Part shown: positions 59,949 to 64,000 of the stretch, piece after piece
Layout of the letters: every line of letters begins with the position of its first letter
Numbering within the stretch: position 1 is the first letter of the stretch
Assembly: GCA_016207885.1 (NCBI GenBank)
Contig: JACQZE010000023.1
Coordinates: forward strand, 62,001 to 126,000
DNA from: Nitrospirota bacterium
GTDB taxonomy: Bacteria; Nitrospirota; Thermodesulfovibrionia; UBA6902
Direction: 5' to 3'
Length of the DNA stretch: 64,000 nucleotides
Notes under the pieces: generated by a model
The model's database searches: none
What the model was told of the DNA's origin: nothing
Seen by the model: only the letters and a program-made list of their open reading frames with translations
Position numbers and translations under genes: made by a program

Positions 59949-60855
59949 TAAGGAACCTTTGCATCTCCCTTATGGAATCGTACGCGCTGTCATCTATACG
60001 GACAAATCGGTCTATCTTTACCTTCTCCAAAATAGAACGGCCTTCAGCGTCAAGGTGCATATTGAGAAGTATGTCACGAAGTTTTGCTTTCAGCTCAGGC
60101 GCCATGCCCGCAGGGATGACCACAGGCGGTATTCCGTACGGAGGGGACTTTATCATTATTTTGGTCTTAGAGGTGAATTCAGGCTCTGTCGCGTCGGCAT
60201 AATCCCAGATGAGGGAATCCACAGCGGCGGCGTCAACAAGTCCCCGGGCGACAGCCTCTATGGATTTGTCATGGCTGTTGGTGTAGATGATATCAGAGAA
60301 GAATGACTCCGGCTTCTCTCCGATCTTTCCTATCATATATGTTGGAGCAAGCTTTCCTGAATTGGACATCGGATCTGTGAACGCGAACCTCCTGCCCTTA
60401 AGATCCTCAAGCCTCGCTGCCTTGCTGTCCCTGGGGACTATTATGTATGAATGGTAAAAAAGTTTGCCGTATGCCATAGGAGCGACAAGCAGTTCCATGC
60501 CGAAATCCCTCTTGCCGTCAATGTACGCGCCGCTGCAGACAAAGGCCGCGGATATTTTTCTGTTCCTGACAAGGTCATTGACCTCCGCGTATGTATCCCT
60601 CTGAACCAGTTCCACAGGCATGTCTAATTTCTTCGAGATGTAATCAAGCATATCCTTGTAGTATATGAAGGTTTTTTTAGGCGATATTATGGCAGAGACA
60701 GCTATCTTCAGCGCCTCTTTTTGCTCGCCATTCTCTGATTGCCCATTGCCGTTCTTCAGGGTTACCTTAGCCGCCTCCTCTTGTGTGCATCCCTGAAAGA
60801 GCAGGCATATACAAAGAAATGCCAGAGGTAATATGTGTCTGTATCTGTTTTTCAT
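59932..60855 (-). CDS. PhnD-like periplasmic binding lipoprotein
   Basis: 307 residues. Signal peptide with lipobox LLFQGC (Cys about 23) places it as a lipoprotein. KIAVSAIISPKKTFIYYKDM, CSGAYIDGKRDFGMELLV and FTDPMSNSGKLAPTYMI match the phosphate/phosphite/phosphonate-binding (PhnD) group. No ABC permease or ATPase gene is near, so a sensory role with the overlapped kinase is more likely than transport. The ligand is unknown. Confidence 0.88.
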   Translation of the reverse strand: MKNRYRHILPLAFLCICLLFQGCTQEEAAKVTLKNGNGQSENGEQKEALKIAVSAIISPKKTFIYYKDMLDYISKKLDMPVELVQRDTYAEVNDLVRNRKISAAFVCSGAYIDGKRDFGMELLVAPMAYGKLFYHSYIIVPRDSKAARLEDLKGRRFAFTDPMSNSGKLAPTYMIGKIGEKPESFFSDIIYTNSHDKSIEAVARGLVDAAAVDSLIWDYADATEPEFTSKTKIMIKSPPYGIPPVVIPAGMAPELKAKLRDILLNMHLDAEGRSILEKVKIDRFVRIDDSAYDSIREMQRFLNENQN

Positions 60856-60876
60856 ATCGGTTCTCCTTTTATATTC

Positions 60877-60968
60877 AACACACCCCTACACCCCTCTTTA
60901 TAGAGGGGAAAAACTGTAATGCCCTTTTTTATTTCCCCTCTAACAAGAGGGGATTAAGGGGTGTGTTT
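60877..60968. repeat. Family A repeat, copy A10
   Basis: AACACACCCCTACACCCCTC at the left tip and GGATTAAGGGGTGTGTTT at the right. Close match to A8. Lies between the dCache kinase and the PhnD-like gene. Confidence 0.8.
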
Positions 60969-60974
60969 ATTTAT

Positions 60975-62840
60975 TCATGCCGGCAATGACACATAAAACC
61001 TGCTTCCTTTGCCTTCCACCGACTCCACCCATACCTTTCCGTTATCCCTCTCAACTATCTTCCTGACTATGCTTAATCCAAGCCCTTCGCCGCCCTTACC
61101 CGGCTGTACCCGATGGAATATCTCAAATATCCTGTCCTGATGTTCTGCCGGTATGCCTATGCCGTTGTCTTCCACGCAATACACAACCTCGCCGTCCTTT
61201 TTATATCCTGATATCTTAATGACTCCGGGACGCGCCGGGTCAAGATATTTGAGGGCATTTCCCATGAGGTTTGAAAATACCTGGTTTATCTGCCTCTCAT
61301 CACCGCTGCATGAAGGGAGTTTTTCGACATCATGCGCTGCGCCTTTTTCTTTGAACTGGAATTTAAATGTGTCCAGGACATCTGATACAAGCCTGTTCAT
61401 GTCAAGCTTTTCAATATGAAGCTCTGCCTGGCCGGAACGGGAAAGCCTTAAAAGTCCTGAGAGCAGAGAATCCATCTTTACAATGCTGGAGTCTATATAC
61501 TTCACGGATTCAGGGATCTCTTTTTCTATTATGAATACTATCTTCTCCCGTACATCCTGCGGCAGTTCAACATCCTTTAAGGCCGCCTGAAGCTCCTTAA
61601 GCGAGTAGCCGATCTCTTTGTGATAACCCTCGACATTTATAAGGGGGGAGCGCAGGTCGTGAGAGGTTATATAAACGATCTTCTCCACCTCTTTATTCTT
61701 TTTTCTGAGAGATGAAAGGGTTTCTTCAAGTTTCACAGCCATGCTGTTAAAGGCCTTTGCAAGCATTCCTATCTCATCATTTGACCGTATGTCTACCTTT
61801 GTCTCCAGGTTCCCTTTCTCCATCAGAATTGCGGCATCTTCAAGCTTTAACAGCGGCTTTGTTATTGATGCCGAGAAGATAATGATCCCTGCCGCCGAGA
61901 TGAGCAATATGATCCCTGAAAAGATCATCGCATTGTTGTTGAACTTTCTCATGCTGTTTGTGAAGTGTGTTATGTTCACGGGTGATAACACCGCGCCGAC
62001 ATGCTCTCCGGCCGCGTCGTTGATCCCGAACCCGGTGCATATATATGAACCTGATTCATTATTGAATTTATGGAGTTCGTTCTCTCCCTTCTCCACCCTC
62101 TCAATTGCCGCTTCATCAGAGCACTTTGCCAGAAGCCTGACATCAGTAGTTTGCGATACGACAAGATGTTTCTCGTTGTCATCCCAGTTGTCCCTGAGGC
62201 CTGCTACCTTTCTGACAGACTTCCAGTCTTCCCTGTCAAGCTTGTCCTTGTCCGCGATAATGGCGTATTCATCGCCTGTCTCTTCTTTCATTATTCCAAG
62301 GAAATGGTCTATCTCTTCGCCTAATTCAAGATACCCTATCAGCTTTTTATCGTTGTAATAGGGCATCACAACTCTCAGCGCAAAGGCTGTCTTGCCGAGT
62401 TCTATCCCTGATGCAATGCCCTGCGTCTCTCTTGCCTTCAGGAATGTATGCCTGTTTATCATATCTCCGTATAGATCCTTGTTGTGAAGCCTCAGGAAGC
62501 ATATCCCGTCAGGCAGGATAAAATAAAAATGGGTTATCCCGTATCTCTCCTTGAGGTTTTTGAAAAGCGGTTCTCCATAGCGGTAAAGAGCGTCCCTGTC
62601 ATTGCTCATGAACTTTTCTTTAATGCCGGGGTCCTGAATGATCACCTCGAGCGCGGCCGCAAGTGTTTTGGTATCGCGTTCTATCAGCACGCCGAATGAG
62701 GATTTGAAATCTTTTACTTGAATTGAGACCTCTTTATCGCGGATATTGTTATGTTCATATACTGTCATGCCGTAAAAGGCCGGAATGACGATACAGAGTA
62801 TAAGCAGATATCCGATGCTGATCTTCGCGCGTATATTCAT
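60975..62840 (-). CDS. Double-Cache (dCache_3) HAMP histidine kinase
   Basis: 621 residues from ATG 62840 (MNIRAKISIGYLL), which clears the upstream gene; a longer frame does not. Helix at about 7-27, extracytoplasmic dCache_3 domain (about 35-310; LPDGICFLRLHNKDLYGD, SGIELGKTAFALRVV), helix (about 313-333), HAMP (to about 387), kinase. H-box ITSHDLRSPLINVEGY, N-box NLMGNALKYL, G1 [11 protein letters not shown]2 GEGLGLSI. Close paralogue of its two neighbours in the kinase core. Confidence 0.9.
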   Translation of the reverse strand: MNIRAKISIGYLLILCIVIPAFYGMTVYEHNNIRDKEVSIQVKDFKSSFGVLIERDTKTLAAALEVIIQDPGIKEKFMSNDRDALYRYGEPLFKNLKERYGITHFYFILPDGICFLRLHNKDLYGDMINRHTFLKARETQGIASGIELGKTAFALRVVMPYYNDKKLIGYLELGEEIDHFLGIMKEETGDEYAIIADKDKLDREDWKSVRKVAGLRDNWDDNEKHLVVSQTTDVRLLAKCSDEAAIERVEKGENELHKFNNESGSYICTGFGINDAAGEHVGAVLSPVNITHFTNSMRKFNNNAMIFSGIILLISAAGIIIFSASITKPLLKLEDAAILMEKGNLETKVDIRSNDEIGMLAKAFNSMAVKLEETLSSLRKKNKEVEKIVYITSHDLRSPLINVEGYHKEIGYSLKELQAALKDVELPQDVREKIVFIIEKEIPESVKYIDSSIVKMDSLLSGLLRLSRSGQAELHIEKLDMNRLVSDVLDTFKFQFKEKGAAHDVEKLPSCSGDERQINQVFSNLMGNALKYLDPARPGVIKISGYKKDGEVVYCVEDNGIGIPAEHQDRIFEIFHRVQPGKGGEGLGLSIVRKIVERDNGKVWVESVEGKGSRFYVSLPA

Positions 62841-62845
62841 GGTAT

Positions 62846-64000
62846 TTATGCCGGCAGTTGCACGCTGAACCTGCACCCCTTGCCGAATTCCGACTCAACC
62901 CAAACCTTCCCGTTATGCCTCTGGACTATCTTCTTAACTATGCTGAGCCCGAGCCCTTCGCCGCCCTTGCCGCGCTGCACCTGATGGAATATATCAAATA
63001 TCCTGTCCTGATGTTCCGCCGGGATGCCTATGCCGTTGTCTTCCACGCAATAGAAAACATGGCTGTTCTTTTTATACCCTGAGATCCTGATGACTCCGGG
63101 ACGCGACGGGTCAAGGTATTTCAGAGCATTGCCTATGAGGTTTGAAAATGCCTGGTTTATCTGCTTCTCATCACCGGAGCATGAAGGGAGTTCAGTGACT
63201 TCATGCCTTGCGCCTTTTTCTTTGAATTGGTATTCAAGTGTGTCCAGGACATCTGAGACAAGCCTCTTCATCTCAAGCTTCTTCATCTCAAGTTCCGCCC
63301 TGCCGGAACGGGAAAGCCTTAAAAGCCCTGAGAGCAGGGAGTCCATCTTTGCAACGCTTGCGTCTATATACTTCACGGATTCAGGGATGTCCTTGTCAAT
63401 GATAAACTCGATCTTCTCTTTCCTGTCCCGGGGAATATCGATCTCCTGCAGAATATTCTTCAGTTCCTTAAGCGAGTAATTGATCTCTTTGTGATAGCCT
63501 TCCACATTGACAAGCGGCGACCTGAGGTCATGGGAGGTTACATAGATTATCTGCTCAAGTTCTTTATTAAGATGCCTTCTCTCCTCTTCAGCCTGTTTGC
63601 GCTCGGTGATGTCGAGGTTATATTCAATGATCTGCGACACGTTGTTGTTACTGTCAAATATCGGGTATCCATGGACTTCCACTATTATCGGGTTGCCGTA
63701 TTTATCATGATGAATATGCTCAAGAGTGACTGCTGCTTTTGTCTCTTTTATCTTCTTTATCGTGCATGGGTGCTCGGCATCGTCGCAGGGAATGTTGCTG
63801 TGGTGGGTTAGCTCATAACAGGTCATATTTTCATCATTCATTTCAAGGTGGGCCGCATGGTTGGAGAGCTTGATCGTATAGTCATTCGCGTCAATGACAT
63901 AGAACGGATGCGTCATTGACGTCATTATGTTATTAAGCATGGCGTTCTGGCTCTTCAGCCGGCCCTCGCTCGCGGTCAGGTTCTTTTCAGTCTCCTTCAG
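62846..64000 (-). CDS. PAS histidine kinase, N-terminus beyond the window
   Basis: At least 384 residues. The frame stays open to the right edge (LKETEKNLTASEGRLKSQNA precedes the first internal ATG at 63940), so the start is outside. PAS domain (about 5-120 after that ATG; HPFYVIDANDYTIKLSN, CDDAEHPC), then kinase. H-box VTSHDLRSPLVNVEGY, N-box NLIGNALKYL, G1 [11 protein letters not shown]2 GEGLGLSI. No membrane segment in the visible part. Ends 5 bp before the next kinase start. Confidence 0.88.
   Translation of the reverse strand: MKETEKNLTASEGRLKSQNAMLNNIMTSMTHPFYVIDANDYTIKLSNHAAHLEMNDENMTCYELTHHSNIPCDDAEHPCTIKKIKETKAAVTLEHIHHDKYGNPIIVEVHGYPIFDSNNNVSQIIEYNLDITERKQAEEERRHLNKELEQIIYVTSHDLRSPLVNVEGYHKEINYSLKELKNILQEIDIPRDRKEKIEFIIDKDIPESVKYIDASVAKMDSLLSGLLRLSRSGRAELEMKKLEMKRLVSDVLDTLEYQFKEKGARHEVTELPSCSGDEKQINQAFSNLIGNALKYLDPSRPGVIRISGYKKNSHVFYCVEDNGIGIPAEHQDRIFDIFHQVQRGKGGEGLGLSIVKKIVQRHNGKVWVESEFGKGCRFSVQLPA

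Noticed and set aside
1-64000. tRNA or rRNA genes
   Set aside because: No cloverleaf with T-loop GTTCGAATC-like sequence or rRNA signature was recognised on reading; a covariance-model scan would settle it.

Overview
The window looks like chromosome from a Gram-negative (diderm) bacterium. It carries lipid A and LPS core genes, a complete division and cell-wall (dcw) cluster with a MurE of the meso-DAP type (DNPR motif), a menaquinone-type UbiE methyltransferase, a c-type heme sensor and many two-component proteins. The gene neighbourhoods (holB-tmk-ricT-metG, the COG1067 Lon-type protease, the two-CW Cys-rich tail, dCache_3 and Tll0287-like sensors, GGGGG-type and GTCATTCCGG-type palindromic repeats) fit a Nitrospirota/Thermodesulfovibrionia-like or deltaproteobacterial genome. 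That assignment is an inference; there is no rRNA gene here.

Layout. 1-12251 is almost all minus strand: a Rho-like ATPase that lacks the usual N-terminal RNA-binding domain, ygiQ, a MazEF pair flanked by gene remnants (cysteine synthase tail, addiction-module antitoxin), an M23-like protein, a small plus-strand gene, ccdA, mogA, a MOSC gene, metG, ricT, holB, tmk and a MetE-like protein. 12379-19880 is plus strand: a histidine kinase with a Cys-rich tail, a Fic protein, a broken 5' copy of ubiE, an AAA/DUF4143 ATPase, intact ubiE, a stand-alone LigD-type phosphoesterase, rsmG and a GAF-GGDEF protein. 19892-30812 is a minus-strand envelope operon read as xerD - lon-like - lpxL - [mntA-hepT] - waaF/gmhB fusion - waaC - DUF3108 - glycosyltransferase - ugd. 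31005-49565 is the whole dcw cluster, mraZ to ftsZ, with a clear promoter and MraZ-type operator. 49648-64000 is a minus-strand signalling island of six histidine kinases (one truncated by the window edge; one a REC-PAS-kinase hybrid), two single-domain response regulators, a REC-GAF-GGDEF protein and a PhnD-like lipoprotein with no transporter.

The most unusual structure is a pair of insertions with the same design. At ubiE and at waaF an accessory module (AAA/DUF4143 ATPase; MntA-HepT toxin-antitoxin) sits between a duplicated 5' end of the host gene and the intact host gene, in the host gene's orientation. The duplication is about 142 bp at ubiE and 33 bp at waaF. The host gene is therefore regenerated and the operon stays readable. 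Fic, upstream of the ubiE copy, may be an earlier insertion at the same place.

Two dispersed palindromic repeat families run through the window. Family A (C5/G5 boxes such as AAATCCCCC...GGGGGATTT and ACACACCCC...GGGGTGTGT) occurs between genes and also in frame inside metG (twice) and holB, and one copy supplies the ribosome binding site of rsmG. Family B (GTCATTCCGGCTTGTCCGGAATC and its complement) punctuates the dcw cluster. In the signalling island, five of the kinases share a close catalytic core with two invariant cysteines near the ATP site. No DNA-binding regulator is present, so the only recognisable output is c-di-GMP through the GGDEF protein.
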